Shown here in pieces: positions 55,439 to 63,754 of a DNA stretch of 64,000 nt. A model generated the notes under the pieces. That model was not told the origin of the DNA and did not search any database. It saw only the letters and a program-made list of their open reading frames with translations. Every line of letters begins with the position of its first letter. Positions within the stretch are counted from its first letter, which is position 1. The translations under genes were made by a program, and so were the position numbers. The stretch comes from Diaphorobacter limosus (GTDB taxonomy: Bacteria > Pseudomonadota > Gammaproteobacteria > Burkholderiales > Burkholderiaceae_C), in the NCBI RefSeq assembly GCF_033100095.1, contig NZ_CP136921.1, positions 3,437,001 through 3,501,000 of the forward strand, written 5' to 3'.

Positions 55439-56632
55439 TCACGCGCCGCCCCGCAGCACGCCGGCCAGGTCGGCCAGGCCGATGGCCTGCGCGCCGTGGC
55501 GCAGCGGAAAGCGCTCCGTGCCCGGGTACACCACCCAGCGCTGCTGCACGCTCAAATCCTGGCAGGCCTGGCCAAAGCCGCGCTCCAGTGACGGGGCGCT
55601 GGAGCGTTTGATTTCTATGGCCATTTGCGGCTGGCCGCCGCGCTCTATCAGCAGGTCGACCTCGGCCCCTTCGTGCGTGCGGTAAAACCACGCGCGGCTA
55701 CCGGCGGGCAGGCTGTGCACCAGGGTTTCGATGGCCAGGCCTTCAAAGCTGGCGCCCGCCACCGGGTGGCCGAGCACGGCGTCCAGCGTCTCCAGGCCCA
55801 GCAGGGCATGGACCAGCCCGCTGTCGCGCACATAGACCTTGGGCGTCTTGACCAGGCGCTTGCCCGCGTTGGTGGACCAGGGGCTCAGGCGGCGCACCAG
55901 TTGCAGATCGACCAGCAGATCGACATAGCGCACCACGGTGGGCGCGCTCACCCCCAGGCTGGCGGCCAATTGCGACTGGTTGAGCAGCCCGCCCTGCTGG
56001 TGCGCCAGCATGGTCCATAAGCGCTCCAGAGCCTGGGCGGGCATGCGCGGCGCGAACATGGGGACGTCGCGCTCCAGGTAAGAGCGGATGAAATCCTGGC
56101 GCCAGGTAAAGCTCAGGCCGTCGCTGGCGGCCAGCAGGCTGTCGGGAAAACCGCCCCGGCTCCACAGCACATCGGTGGGCAGGCCATGGGCCGTGGCCTC
56201 TGGGGCATTGACGGGCGCCATCTCCAGATAGGCCACGCGCCCGGCCAGGCTCTCGCTGGACTGGCGCATCAAATCCAGCGCGGCCGAGCCCAGCAGCAAG
56301 AAATGCCCAAAATGCTGGCCCGCCGCGCGGCGCTCGTCGATCAGGCCGCGCAGCACGGCGAAGATTTCCGGCGCGCGGTGGATTTCGTCAATGACCACCA
56401 GCTTGGGCGCCTGCATGCGCAGATAGGCCTCGGCATCGTCCAGGCGCCGGCGATCGGAGGGTAGCTCCAGATCCAGATAGGTGGCACCCTGCGGCCAGCT
56501 GGCGGCCAGGCGCCGGGCCAGCGTGGTCTTGCCCACCTGGCGTGGCCCCAGCAGCACCACGGCAGGCGCGGCGTGGCGCAGCCGGTCGGCGACCAGGGAT
56601 TCGATGTGGCGGGTGATGTCCAATGGTTGCAT
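55439..56632 (-). CDS. AAA-type ATPase with DUF4143 domain
   Basis: ATPase of the large AAA_14/DUF4143 family, 397 residues. Walker A LLGPRQVGKTTLARRL (residues about 27-42), Walker B KLVVIDEIHRAPE, sensor-type LLGSAALDLMRQSSESLAGR, a helix-turn-helix-like stretch QSQLAASLGVSAPTVVRYVD, and a C-terminal PD-(D/E)XK-like region (EGAEVDLLIERG; MAIEIKRS). Biological role of the family is poorly known. It is reversed relative to the his genes it interrupts, and its promoter overlaps a perfect palindrome with the start codon close to the expected transcription start. Confidence 0.9.
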   Translation of the reverse strand: MQPLDITRHIESLVADRLRHAAPAVVLLGPRQVGKTTLARRLAASWPQGATYLDLELPSDRRRLDDAEAYLRMQAPKLVVIDEIHRAPEIFAVLRGLIDERRAAGQHFGHFLLLGSAALDLMRQSSESLAGRVAYLEMAPVNAPEATAHGLPTDVLWSRGGFPDSLLAASDGLSFTWRQDFIRSYLERDVPMFAPRMPAQALERLWTMLAHQQGGLLNQSQLAASLGVSAPTVVRYVDLLVDLQLVRRLSPWSTNAGKRLVKTPKVYVRDSGLVHALLGLETLDAVLGHPVAGASFEGLAIETLVHSLPAGSRAWFYRTHEGAEVDLLIERGGQPQMAIEIKRSSAPSLERGFGQACQDLSVQQRWVVYPGTERFPLRHGAQAIGLADLAGVLRGGA

Positions 56633-56633
56633 T

Positions 56634-56668
56634 CACGAAAATTATAAGTGTGACTTTTAATTTTCGTG
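56634..56668. promoter_or_regulatory. Perfect palindrome over the ATPase promoter
   Basis: CACGAAAATTA (56634-56644) and TAATTTTCGTG (56658-56668) are perfect inverses, 13 nt apart. A minus-strand TATAAT (56646-56641) lies in the left arm, and the ATPase ATG begins only 8 nt later, so the mRNA may be leaderless. A likely operator. Confidence 0.75.
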
Positions 56669-56776
56669 GTTGCATTGCTGGGTTGGTATGGGTTGCCAAG
56701 TGGGCGGAAGCATGTTCAGCTGCCACTATCATGGCACTCGGGCGCCAATATCTACTAGCGCGAAGGAATTTGTTGC

Positions 56777-56971
56777 ATGGCTGGATGGACGTTTCAAACC
56801 AATCCGTTTTACCTGCACAAGCTGCTGGAAGACTGTCACAGCGGTGCCTTGCAGCTACCCGACTTCCAGCGCAGCTGGGTGTGGGACGAGGAGCGCATCA
56901 AGAGCCTGATCGCCTCGGTGTTGCGGGCGTTTCCGGTGGGGGCGTTGACGACACGGCATTCATCCTGCTGA
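56777..56971 (+). pseudogene. Truncated DUF262 (GmrSD/ParB-like) gene, N-terminal remnant
   Basis: 64-codon frame. FYLHKLLEDCHSGALQLPDF, then QRSWVWDEERIKSLIASVLR and AFPVGAL is the N-terminal core of DUF262 proteins, which are hundreds of residues long. The match ends abruptly at about 56945 and the frame stops 8 codons later (TTRHSSC). DUF262 is the nuclease/NTPase-type domain of GmrS type IV restriction systems and other defence proteins. The fragment should be non-functional; it probably marks a deletion that fused what remained to the next gene. Confidence 0.82.
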
Positions 56972-56986
56972 TCAGGCAGTGGAGCC

Positions 56987-58393
56987 ATGGAAAGTGGTAT
57001 GCCGCATTTGCTGCTGACGATCTTTGCCGGCCATGCTGATGTAACGGTACCAGGTCTGACAACTGCAGCGTGTCGTGTTCCGATACGGTTTGACCCACAA
57101 GCGCTGCGGCTGGAGGCGTTCCTGCCCGCCACAGATCCAGTTTGTCGCGCATTGGTGGATGAGCGGAGGTCTGTCGCCATTCACCTGTGCAATGTGGTGC
57201 TTGGCGACCCGGCAGCCACGGTGCAGCTACGAGCGCAGGAGTTGCGGCTGTACCGCAACAACCCGCTGTCCGCATGGCCCGAGTGGAGCGGGCTAACTGA
57301 TTGCGAGCTGGAGCCCGAGGCCAGAGAAACGCGGCGCCTGGAGTTGGCGCCGTCGGCGCAGCAGCTTGAGTTCATTGCGGATGATGAGCTTTCTCGCGCA
57401 CATCCTTTTCAGGTCTATTTCGGCGGAGCACTGGCAGGTTTGCGCGCACCGCTTCCCTTGGAGCGCACAGCCGACACGCCCGCTGTTTCCTTTTGCTGCA
57501 ACCACCCGCAATCCGGCGTGTTGTGCGCATTCGGGGAAGAAGATTTTTTCTCGCTGGAGCCGCGCATCCACGCGGCATGGATGCTGATCCATGGACGCAG
57601 GCTTGCGCCCGTGTTGCAGATTCAGGGGCGGAAGATTGGTTTCTTTGGCCACACTGCATGCAGAAAACCGTCGTACCTGCCATTGCTCGATGGCTGGGGC
57701 TCTGCATTGCCCGACAGTGTCATGCGCGGTTTTGTGTACATGGAGAGGGACCGTTTCAGCAAGGCGTACCGGGCACTGAAATATTTCCTTGATGGGAAAC
57801 AGGCGGATGCTTCGCTGGAAGCGCGCTACATGCTCTTGATGAATTGTGTTGAGGCCATGGATGGTGTGTGGCAACTCACAGAGAGCACCACGGCGGCGCT
57901 GCTGGGTGTCTCTGACGCTGCTGCCTTTTTATTCAATGGCATGCGCAACAAGCTGGTGCATGGGCACGGCAGCTATGCGCAAGCGTTTGCTGCGCTTGGC
58001 AAGGACAAACTGGACAGCCGCCAGCCGCAAATGGAGCCGGAGCTTGCGGGTTGCATTCAGGAGCAACAGCTTGACTTCGTTCAATTGTGGTTCAGGCTGT
58101 GCGAGCGGCTGGATGCGTTCTGGTGCGCTTATCTCGGCGTCCCCGCAGATATGGTGCAGGACAGGTACTCACCAGTCACGCTGATGCCTGCGGTGGATTT
58201 GCCCGCGCTGGATCGTGTGATCAAGCAGTGCCAGAACACAGGCAACAACTCGGACAAGGAGTCGCCAGAAATGGAGGAGCTTAGGCGGCAGATCCTGAAG
58301 CTGAAACAGAAGAACGATGATCTGAAGGAAAAGCTCAAGGAGCAGGGGCAAGCATATGCACGGCTGAAGAGCGAGCTGGGGTCGAATGATTGA
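56987..58393 (+). CDS. HEPN-domain protein (ApeA-like architecture) of unknown function
   Basis: 468 residues. The N-terminal half (about 1-235) looks beta-rich and matches nothing I can name. Residues about 240-400 form a helical HEPN-like domain: SKAYRALKYFLDGKQADASL, ARYMLLMNCVEAMDGVWQL, and the motif RNKLVHGHG (R320, H325), which fits the RX4-6H catalytic signature of HEPN ribonucleases. A C-terminal coiled coil (about 425-465, Lys/Glu-rich) follows. Many HEPN proteins are RNA-cutting toxins or anti-phage effectors; function here is inference. ATG 56999, with GGAAAG before it, is an alternative start. Lower GC than neighbours suggests transfer. Confidence 0.72.
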   Translation: MESGMPHLLLTIFAGHADVTVPGLTTAACRVPIRFDPQALRLEAFLPATDPVCRALVDERRSVAIHLCNVVLGDPAATVQLRAQELRLYRNNPLSAWPEWSGLTDCELEPEARETRRLELAPSAQQLEFIADDELSRAHPFQVYFGGALAGLRAPLPLERTADTPAVSFCCNHPQSGVLCAFGEEDFFSLEPRIHAAWMLIHGRRLAPVLQIQGRKIGFFGHTACRKPSYLPLLDGWGSALPDSVMRGFVYMERDRFSKAYRALKYFLDGKQADASLEARYMLLMNCVEAMDGVWQLTESTTAALLGVSDAAAFLFNGMRNKLVHGHGSYAQAFAALGKDKLDSRQPQMEPELAGCIQEQQLDFVQLWFRLCERLDAFWCAYLGVPADMVQDRYSPVTLMPAVDLPALDRVIKQCQNTGNNSDKESPEMEELRRQILKLKQKNDDLKEKLKEQGQAYARLKSELGSND

Positions 58394-58406
58394 TTCTTAA
58401 AATCAA

Positions 58407-58435
58407 CACGAATTTCGTGCAACACGAATTCCGTG
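58407..58435. promoter_or_regulatory. Tandem palindromes, probable antitoxin operator
   Basis: CACGAATTTCGTG (58407-58419) and CACGAATTCCGTG (58423-58435) are near-palindromes on a 16-bp spacing, directly before the antitoxin start. A TAAAAT -10-like box (58398-58403) lies just upstream. The arrangement is typical of ribbon-helix-helix autoregulation. Confidence 0.78.
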
Positions 58436-58447
58436 TACGATGGAGCT

Positions 58448-58717
58448 ATGAAAAACCTCACCATCACCGTCGAAGACAGCGTGCTCGAATGGGCGCGCAT
58501 CGAGGCGGCGCGCCGGGGCACCAGCGTCTCGCGCATGGTGGGCGACTTCATGGCCGAGATGATGCAGCGTGAGGACGCCTACGAGCGTGCCTACCTGGCC
58601 TGGCGCACGGATGAGCGCAGCTGGCAAGCCCAGGTTGCAGCAAAGCCAATAGCGCGTCGCGCAAGCGCAGCAAGGACTAGCGGCCAAAATAACCAAAAAA
58701 CCGCGGAGGGCGCATGA
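58448..58717 (+). CDS. Ribbon-helix-helix antitoxin, VapB-like
   Basis: 89 residues. The N-terminus MKNLTITVEDSVLEWARIEA, then RRGTSVSRMVGDFMAEMM is a strand followed by two helices, the ribbon-helix-helix DNA-binding fold; the rest would bind the toxin. ATG 58448 is chosen because MKNLTITV is the usual beginning; five extra codons are open upstream but would overlap the operator. ATGA overlap with the PIN toxin. The basic C-terminal tail (ARRASAARTSGQNNQ) is encoded by a sequence resembling repeat family A. Confidence 0.87.
   Translation: MKNLTITVEDSVLEWARIEAARRGTSVSRMVGDFMAEMMQREDAYERAYLAWRTDERSWQAQVAAKPIARRASAARTSGQNNQKTAEGA
58648..58690 (+). repeat. Possible repeat family A copy in the antitoxin 3' end
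   Basis: AATAGCGCGTCGCGCAAGCG, then CAGCAAGGACTAGCGGCCAA, then AAT. AATAGC, a GCGC-rich middle, CTAG and GGCCAAAAT follow the family order, but identity is lower than in other copies. Tentative. Confidence 0.4.
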
Positions 58718-59160
58718 ACCCGGTGTTCGTCGATACCTCGGTGCTCATCGCGGCTGAGGACACGGCCGGCGGCGCGCTCTACCAGGCCTGCCTGGACTGG
58801 CTGGATCTGCTCTGGCGCACGCGCAGCGGCCGCACCGGATGCCAGGCGCTGGTGGAGTTCTACGACCAGGTGACGGCCGCGCCCCAACCGCTGCCGCGCG
58901 GCGACGCCCGCGCCGCCATGCGCCGCTACCAGACCTGGACGCCCTGGAAGACCGACGCCGCGACGCTGGAGACCGCCTGGGCCATCGAAGCGCGCCATGC
59001 GCTCGCCTTTGGCGACTGCTTGCAGCTCGCCTGCGCCCAGCACAGCGGCTGCGCGGCCATGCTCACCCTGGCCCTGCCGCATGGCGCGGTGTTTGCCGGC
59101 GCGGCCGTGTGGCATCCGCTGCAGCAAGCCTTGCCCGCATTGGAGAAAGACCCGCAATGA
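58714..59160 (+). CDS. PIN-domain toxin, VapC-like
   Basis: PIN-fold ribonuclease, 148 residues. Acidic catalytic residues visible: D7 in VFVDTSVLIAAED, E48 in ALVEFYDQV, and D101 in LAFGDCLQLACA. Partner of the antitoxin by ATGA overlap at the start. At its end, the stop TGA overlaps the hisC ATG (59157-59160), so toxin and hisC are translationally coupled, an unusual link between a toxin and a biosynthetic gene. Confidence 0.88.
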   Translation: MNPVFVDTSVLIAAEDTAGGALYQACLDWLDLLWRTRSGRTGCQALVEFYDQVTAAPQPLPRGDARAAMRRYQTWTPWKTDAATLETAWAIEARHALAFGDCLQLACAQHSGCAAMLTLALPHGAVFAGAAVWHPLQQALPALEKDPQ

Positions 59161-60269
59161 ACGAAATTTCCACCCCCTTGCAGCAGGCGGCGCTGGCGCG
59201 CATACGCCCGGATGTGCGCGCCATGCACGCCTATGTGGTGCAGGGCGCCGACGGCATGCTGAAGATGGACGCCATGGAGAACCCCTTTGCCCTGCCGCCC
59301 GCGCTGCAGGCGCAGCTGGGCCAGCGCCTGGGCGCCCTGGCGCTGAACCGCTATCCCGGCCCGCGCGGCGACGAGCTGCGCGCCGCGCTGGCGCGCCACG
59401 CCGGCATGCCCGAGGGCTGCGCGCTGATGCTGGGCAATGGCTCGGACGAGCTCATCAGCCTGCTGGCCCTGGCCTGCGCCCAGAGCGGCGCCACGGTGCT
59501 GGCGCCGGTGCCGGGCTTTGTGATGTATGCCATGAGTGCCCAGTTGCAGGGCCTGGGCTTCGTCGGCGTGCCGCTCACGGCGGACTTTGCGCTGGATGAA
59601 TCCGCCATGCTGGCGGCGATTGCCCAGCACCGCCCGGCCATCACCTTCATCGCCTACCCGAACAACCCCACGGCCACGCTGTGGGACGATGGCGCGGTGC
59701 AGCGCATCGTGGACGCCGTCGGCGCCCAGGGCGGCATCGTGGTCATGGACGAGGCCTACCAGCCCTTTGCCAGCCGCAGCTGGATAGAGCGCATGCGAGC
59801 CGAGCCGGCGCGCAACGGCCATGTGCTGTTGATGCGCACCTTGAGCAAATTTGGCCTGGCGGGTGTGCGTCTGGGTTACCTGATAGGCCCGAGGCAGCTC
59901 GTGGCCGAGGTGGACAAGGTGCGCCCGCCCTACAACATCAGCGTGCTCAACTGCGAGGCGGCGTTGTTCGCCCTGGAGCATGCCGAGGTCTTCGCCGCCC
60001 AGGCCGCCGAGATCCGCGCCGAGCGCGAGCGCATCGTGCCGCTCCTGCGCGCCATGCCCGGCGTGCAGAAGGTGTGGGACAGCCAGGCCAACATGGTGCT
60101 GCTGCGCGTGCGCGATGCGGCCAAGACCTTTGCCGGCATGAAGGCGCGCAAGGTTCTCGTCAAGAACGTTTCTACAATGCATTTCCTGCTGGCGAACTGC
60201 CTGCGTCTGACGGTGGGCAGCCCTGCCGACAATGCCCAGATGCTGGCGGCGCTTGAGGCCTCCCTATGA
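59157..60269 (+). CDS. hisC: Histidinol-phosphate aminotransferase
   Basis: PLP aminotransferase of histidine synthesis, 370 residues. PLP Lys is K231 in [55 protein letters not shown] and MDEAYQPF are family motifs. ATG 59157 gives [20 protein letters not shown] and overlaps the PIN toxin stop; the frame is open upstream but only as shifted toxin sequence. ATGA overlap with hisB. Confidence 0.96.
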   Translation: MNEISTPLQQAALARIRPDVRAMHAYVVQGADGMLKMDAMENPFALPPALQAQLGQRLGALALNRYPGPRGDELRAALARHAGMPEGCALMLGNGSDELISLLALACAQSGATVLAPVPGFVMYAMSAQLQGLGFVGVPLTADFALDESAMLAAIAQHRPAITFIAYPNNPTATLWDDGAVQRIVDAVGAQGGIVVMDEAYQPFASRSWIERMRAEPARNGHVLLMRTLSKFGLAGVRLGYLIGPRQLVAEVDKVRPPYNISVLNCEAALFALEHAEVFAAQAAEIRAERERIVPLLRAMPGVQKVWDSQANMVLLRVRDAAKTFAGMKARKVLVKNVSTMHFLLANCLRLTVGSPADNAQMLAALEASL

Positions 60270-60898
60270 CTTCTTCCGCACTCGTACCCTCCAACCCCGA
60301 ACCTGGCGCCGAGCGCATCGCCGAGGTCAGCCGCAACACGGCCGAGACGCGCATCAGCGTGCGCGTCAACCTTGACGGCACGGGCGCCGCCCACTTGCAC
60401 ACGGGCATTGGCTTCTTCGACCACATGCTGGACCAGATCGCGCGCCACGGCCTGATCGACATGGATGTGGACTGCGACGGCGACCTGCACATCGACGGCC
60501 ACCACACGGTCGAAGACGTGGGCATCACCCTGGGCCAGGCCTTTGCCCGCGCCGTGGGCGACAAGAAGGGCATACGCCGCTACGGCCATGCCTATGTGCC
60601 GCTGGACGAGGCGCTGTCGCGCGTGGTGGTCGATTTCTCCGGCCGCCCGGGCCTGCACCTGCACATTCCGTTCACGGCGGCCAGCATCGGCGGCTTCGAC
60701 ACCCAGCTCACCTACGAGTTCTTCCAGGGTTTTGTGAACCACGCGGGCGTGACGCTGCACATCGACAACCTGAAGGGCATCAACGCCCACCACCAGTGCG
60801 AGACGGTGTTCAAGGCCTTCGCACGCGCGCTGCGCGATGCCTTGGCGCGCGATCCGCGCGCGGCGGGCGTCATACCGTCCACCAAGGGTTCCTTGTAA
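60266..60898 (+). CDS. hisB: Imidazoleglycerol-phosphate dehydratase
   Basis: Manganese-dependent dehydratase of histidine synthesis, monofunctional type (no phosphatase domain), 210 residues. Metal-binding His repeats in [28 protein letters not shown], and the symmetric [14 protein letters not shown] / [19 protein letters not shown]. Coupled to hisC by ATGA. Confidence 0.97.
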   Translation: MTSSALVPSNPEPGAERIAEVSRNTAETRISVRVNLDGTGAAHLHTGIGFFDHMLDQIARHGLIDMDVDCDGDLHIDGHHTVEDVGITLGQAFARAVGDKKGIRRYGHAYVPLDEALSRVVVDFSGRPGLHLHIPFTAASIGGFDTQLTYEFFQGFVNHAGVTLHIDNLKGINAHHQCETVFKAFARALRDALARDPRAAGVIPSTKGSL

Positions 60899-60907
60899 AA
60901 ATTCAAG

Positions 60908-60960
60908 TCAAAATGGCCTGTAACGCTTATTTATCAAGCGCAAACAGCTATGAATAATAT
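60908..60960 (-). repeat. Repeat family A copy overlapping the hisH start
   Basis: Plus strand CAAAATGGCCTGTAACGCTT, then ATTTATCAAGCGCAAACAGC, then TATGAATAATATA; nearly the exact inverse of the consensus. The ATG of hisH (60950) lies inside the copy. Confidence 0.92.
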
Positions 60961-61618
60961 AGTAAAAACCGTGGCTATCGTGGACTACGGCATGGGCAAT
61001 TTGCGCTCCGTCTCCCAGGCCGTGCAGGCCGCGGCCCAGGGCAGCGGCTGGCATGTCGCCGTCACCGCCGATCCTGATGTGGTGCACGCCGCCGCCCGCG
61101 TGGTACTGCCCGGCCAGGGCGCCATGCCCGACTGCATGCGCGAGCTGCGCGAATCCGGCCTGCTCGAATCGGTGCTGGAGGCCGCGGCCACCAAGCCGCT
61201 GTTCGGCGTCTGCGTGGGCATGCAGATGCTGCTGGACCACAGCGCCGAGGGCGACGTCGCCGGCCTGGGCCTGATCCCGGGCGAGGTGCTCAAGTTCGAC
61301 CTGGCCGGCCGCACCCAGGCCGACGGCAGCCGCTTCAAGGTGCCGCAGATGGGCTGGAACCGCGTGCGTCAGATGCGCCATGGCGGCCAGCTGCATGCCA
61401 TGTGGGCCGGCGTGCCGGACGACAGCTACTTCTACTTTGTGCACAGCTTCTACGCGCGCCCGGCCAACCCGGCGCATTGCGCGGGCCAGGCCGACTACGG
61501 CGCGCCCTTTGCCGCGGCCATCGCGCGCGATAATATTTTTGCCACCCAGTTCCACCCGGAAAAGAGTGCCGAACATGGGTTGGCGCTGTACCGCAACTTC
61601 CTGCACTGGAAGCCCTGA
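60950..61618 (+). CDS. hisH: Imidazole glycerol phosphate synthase, glutamine amidotransferase subunit
   Basis: Supplies ammonia to HisF; 222 residues from ATG 60950. Nucleophile C88 in [13 protein letters not shown]; the His-Glu pair in [12 protein letters not shown]-terminal [13 protein letters not shown]. The ATG lies in a family A repeat without a clear ribosome site, and a GTG at 60971 in frame (giving VAIVDYGMG) is nearer the usual family start, so the first seven residues may not exist. Confidence 0.95.
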   Translation: MNNIVKTVAIVDYGMGNLRSVSQAVQAAAQGSGWHVAVTADPDVVHAAARVVLPGQGAMPDCMRELRESGLLESVLEAAATKPLFGVCVGMQMLLDHSAEGDVAGLGLIPGEVLKFDLAGRTQADGSRFKVPQMGWNRVRQMRHGGQLHAMWAGVPDDSYFYFVHSFYARPANPAHCAGQADYGAPFAAAIARDNIFATQFHPEKSAEHGLALYRNFLHWKP

Positions 61619-61628
61619 CTGACTGGTG

Positions 61629-61704
61629 GTGCGTTGTGGGTTGAGCGTTTTGCGATACCCACATTGCATATCGCTCAACCTTCAACGCTCAACGCTCAAT
61701 CTCT
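61629..61704. repeat. Heptamer-type repeat (family D) upstream of hisA
   Basis: GTGCGTTGTGGGTTGAGCG on the left and TATCGCTCAACC, TTCAACGCTCAACGCTCAAT on the right; GGTTGAGCG/CGCTCAACC and GCGATA/TATCGC pair around a short loop. The GTTGTG and CGCTCAAC motifs are those found in the gspK leader, pointing to a common mini-element. Confidence 0.7.
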
Positions 61705-61712
61705 CCCAGACC

Positions 61713-62456
61713 ATGCTGCTCATCCCCGCCATCGACCTCAAGGACGGCCACTGCGTACGCCTCAAGCAAGGTGACATGGACCAATCGACCACCTTTGGCG
61801 AAGACCCCGCCGCCATGGCGCGCAAATGGCTGGATGCCGGCGCACGCCGCCTGCACCTGGTGGACCTGAACGGCGCCTTTGCCGGCCAGCCCAAGAACAA
61901 GGCCGCCATCAAGTCCATCCTGGCCGAGGTGGGCGCGGACATCCCGGTGCAGCTGGGCGGCGGCATACGCGACCTGGACACGATTGAGCGCTACATCGAT
62001 GCCGGGCTGGAGTACGTCATCATCGGCACCGCTGCGGTGAAGAACCCGGGCTTTCTGAAGGACGCCTGCAGCGCCTTTGCCGGCCACATCATCGTCGGCC
62101 TGGACGCCAAGGACGGCAAGGTGGCGACCGATGGCTGGAGCAAGCTGACCGGCCACGACGTCGTCGATATGGCGAAGAAGTTCGAGGACTGGGGCGTCGA
62201 ATCCATCATCTACACCGACATCGGCCGCGACGGCATGCTCTCGGGCATCAACATCGAGGCCACGGTGCGGCTGGCGCAGGCGCTGTCCATCCCCGTCATC
62301 GCCTCGGGCGGCCTGGCCGGCATCGCTGACATCGAGAAACTCTGCGAGGTCGAGATCGAGGGGGTGGAGGGTGTCATCTGCGGGCGCGCCATCTACTCGG
62401 GCGATCTGGACTTTGCCTCCGCCCAGGCGCGCGCCGACGAATTGGCCGGGGCCTGA
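61713..62456 (+). CDS. hisA: ProFAR isomerase (phosphoribosylformimino-AICAR ribotide isomerase)
   Basis: TIM-barrel isomerase of histidine synthesis, 247 residues. Catalytic D8 in [15 protein letters not shown]; second half-barrel motif [14 protein letters not shown]; phosphate sites [10 protein letters not shown] and [11 protein letters not shown]. Start 61713 directly after the repeat segment. hisF does not follow; galE intervenes. Confidence 0.97.
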   Translation: MLLIPAIDLKDGHCVRLKQGDMDQSTTFGEDPAAMARKWLDAGARRLHLVDLNGAFAGQPKNKAAIKSILAEVGADIPVQLGGGIRDLDTIERYIDAGLEYVIIGTAAVKNPGFLKDACSAFAGHIIVGLDAKDGKVATDGWSKLTGHDVVDMAKKFEDWGVESIIYTDIGRDGMLSGINIEATVRLAQALSIPVIASGGLAGIADIEKLCEVEIEGVEGVICGRAIYSGDLDFASAQARADELAGA

Positions 62457-62460
62457 TGCG

Positions 62461-62625
62461 TCAGCAGCTCGGCAGGGCGCGGCCCCTGTTGAGCGCATCC
62501 ACCGTGTCCAGCATCACAGTCCAGTAACGGGGCAGCGCCGCCCACGGGTTCCCGGTGTTGCTTGCGTAGTCGTAGTGCAGGTCGGTGGCGCTTTCGGCCT
62601 GCGAATTTGCGGTTTCCAGTAGAAA
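62461..62625 (-). pseudogene. Orphan C-terminal gene fragment between hisA and galE
   Basis: A 54-codon minus-strand frame without a start codon, bounded upstream by a stop. ATDLHYDYASNTGNPWAALP and RYWTVMLDTVDALNRGRALP have the look of a genuine C-terminus (aromatic-rich, natural composition) rather than a shadow frame. I do not recognise the family. It suggests that a larger gene once lay here and was cut when galE arrived. Confidence 0.45.
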
Positions 62626-62682
62626 TCAAAAAACTCTCAGTCTCTGAGTCAGCAGTCACCTTCGGCGTGGCAGTGACGGGAG

Positions 62683-62710
62683 TTGACAGCCGCGTCAGCG
62701 ACAATATTCG
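62683..62710 (+). promoter_or_regulatory. Possible galE promoter
   Basis: Perfect -35 TTGACA at 62683-62688; 16 bp on lies TATTCG (62705-62710), a weak -10. If used, transcription begins close before the AAGGAGG ribosome site, giving galE its own promoter inside the his operon. Confidence 0.35.
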
Positions 62711-62737
62711 CGAGTAGTGCAACCCAAGGAGGGTGTT

Positions 62738-63754
62738 TTGATCCTGGTGACCGGAGGCGCGGGCTATATCGGCTCGCACATGTGTGTGGCGCTGGCGCAG
62801 GCGAACGAGTCCTGCCTGGTGCTGGACAACTTCAGTAACACCCGCCCGTCGGTGCTGGAGCGCATTGGGCGCATCACCGGGCAGGCGCCCGAGTGCGTGG
62901 AGGGCGACATACGCGATGCAGCCTTGCTGAAGCAGTTGTTTGCGAACAACAAAATCTCTGCCGTCATCCATTTCGCCGCGCTCAAGGCGGTGGGCGAGTC
63001 GGTGCGCGAGCCGCTGCGCTACTACGAGAACAACGTCGCCGGTACCGTGACCCTGCTGCAGGCCATGCAGCGGGCCGGTGTGCGCCAGCTGGTGTTCTCG
63101 TCCTCGGCCACGGTGTATGGCGACCCCGCCAGCCTGCCCATTCGCGAGGACTTTCCGCTCTCGGCCACCAACCCCTATGGCTGGAGCAAGCTGATGATGG
63201 AGCAGATGCTGGCCGACCTGGACGCCAGCGAGCCAGGCCAGTGGCGCATTGCGCGCCTGCGCTACTTCAACCCCGTGGGCGCGCACGAGAGCGGTCTGAT
63301 CGGAGAAGACCCGCAGGGCGTGCCCAACAACCTCCTGCCCTATGTGGCGCAGGTGGCCAGCGGCCAGCGCGAGTTCCTGAACGTCTGGGGCAATGACTAC
63401 TCCACGCCCGACGGCACGGGCCAGCGCGACTACATCCATGTCTGCGACCTGGCCGAGGGCCATGTGGCGGCGCTGCGCTACCTGCGCCAGCACCCGGGCC
63501 TGCTGACGGTGAACCTGGGCACGGGCCGGCCGGTGTCGGTGCTGGAGATGGTGCGCGGCTTCGAGGCCGCCAGCGGTCGCCCGGTGCGCTACCAGATCGG
63601 GCCGCGCCGCGCCGGCGACGTGGCCGCCTGCTGGGCCGACCCCGGCCTGGCCGAGCGCCTGCTGGGCTGGCGCGCAACGCGTGACGTGCAGGCCATGTGC
63701 CAGGACGCCTGGCGTTGGCAGGACGGCGTGGCGCGTCAGCTGCAGGGCGCCTGA
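62738..63754 (+). CDS. galE: UDP-glucose 4-epimerase
   Basis: Interconverts UDP-glucose and UDP-galactose for surface polysaccharide; 338 residues, the family length. NAD-binding [10 protein letters not shown], catalytic Ser and Tyr in [12 protein letters not shown] and [30 protein letters not shown]. Start is TTG 62738: it gives [12 protein letters not shown] and is 5 nt after a perfect AAGGAGG (62726-62732). Placed between hisA and hisF, which are usually adjacent, so probably an insertion. Confidence 0.94.
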   Translation: MILVTGGAGYIGSHMCVALAQANESCLVLDNFSNTRPSVLERIGRITGQAPECVEGDIRDAALLKQLFANNKISAVIHFAALKAVGESVREPLRYYENNVAGTVTLLQAMQRAGVRQLVFSSSATVYGDPASLPIREDFPLSATNPYGWSKLMMEQMLADLDASEPGQWRIARLRYFNPVGAHESGLIGEDPQGVPNNLLPYVAQVASGQREFLNVWGNDYSTPDGTGQRDYIHVCDLAEGHVAALRYLRQHPGLLTVNLGTGRPVSVLEMVRGFEAASGRPVRYQIGPRRAGDVAACWADPGLAERLLGWRATRDVQAMCQDAWRWQDGVARQLQGA

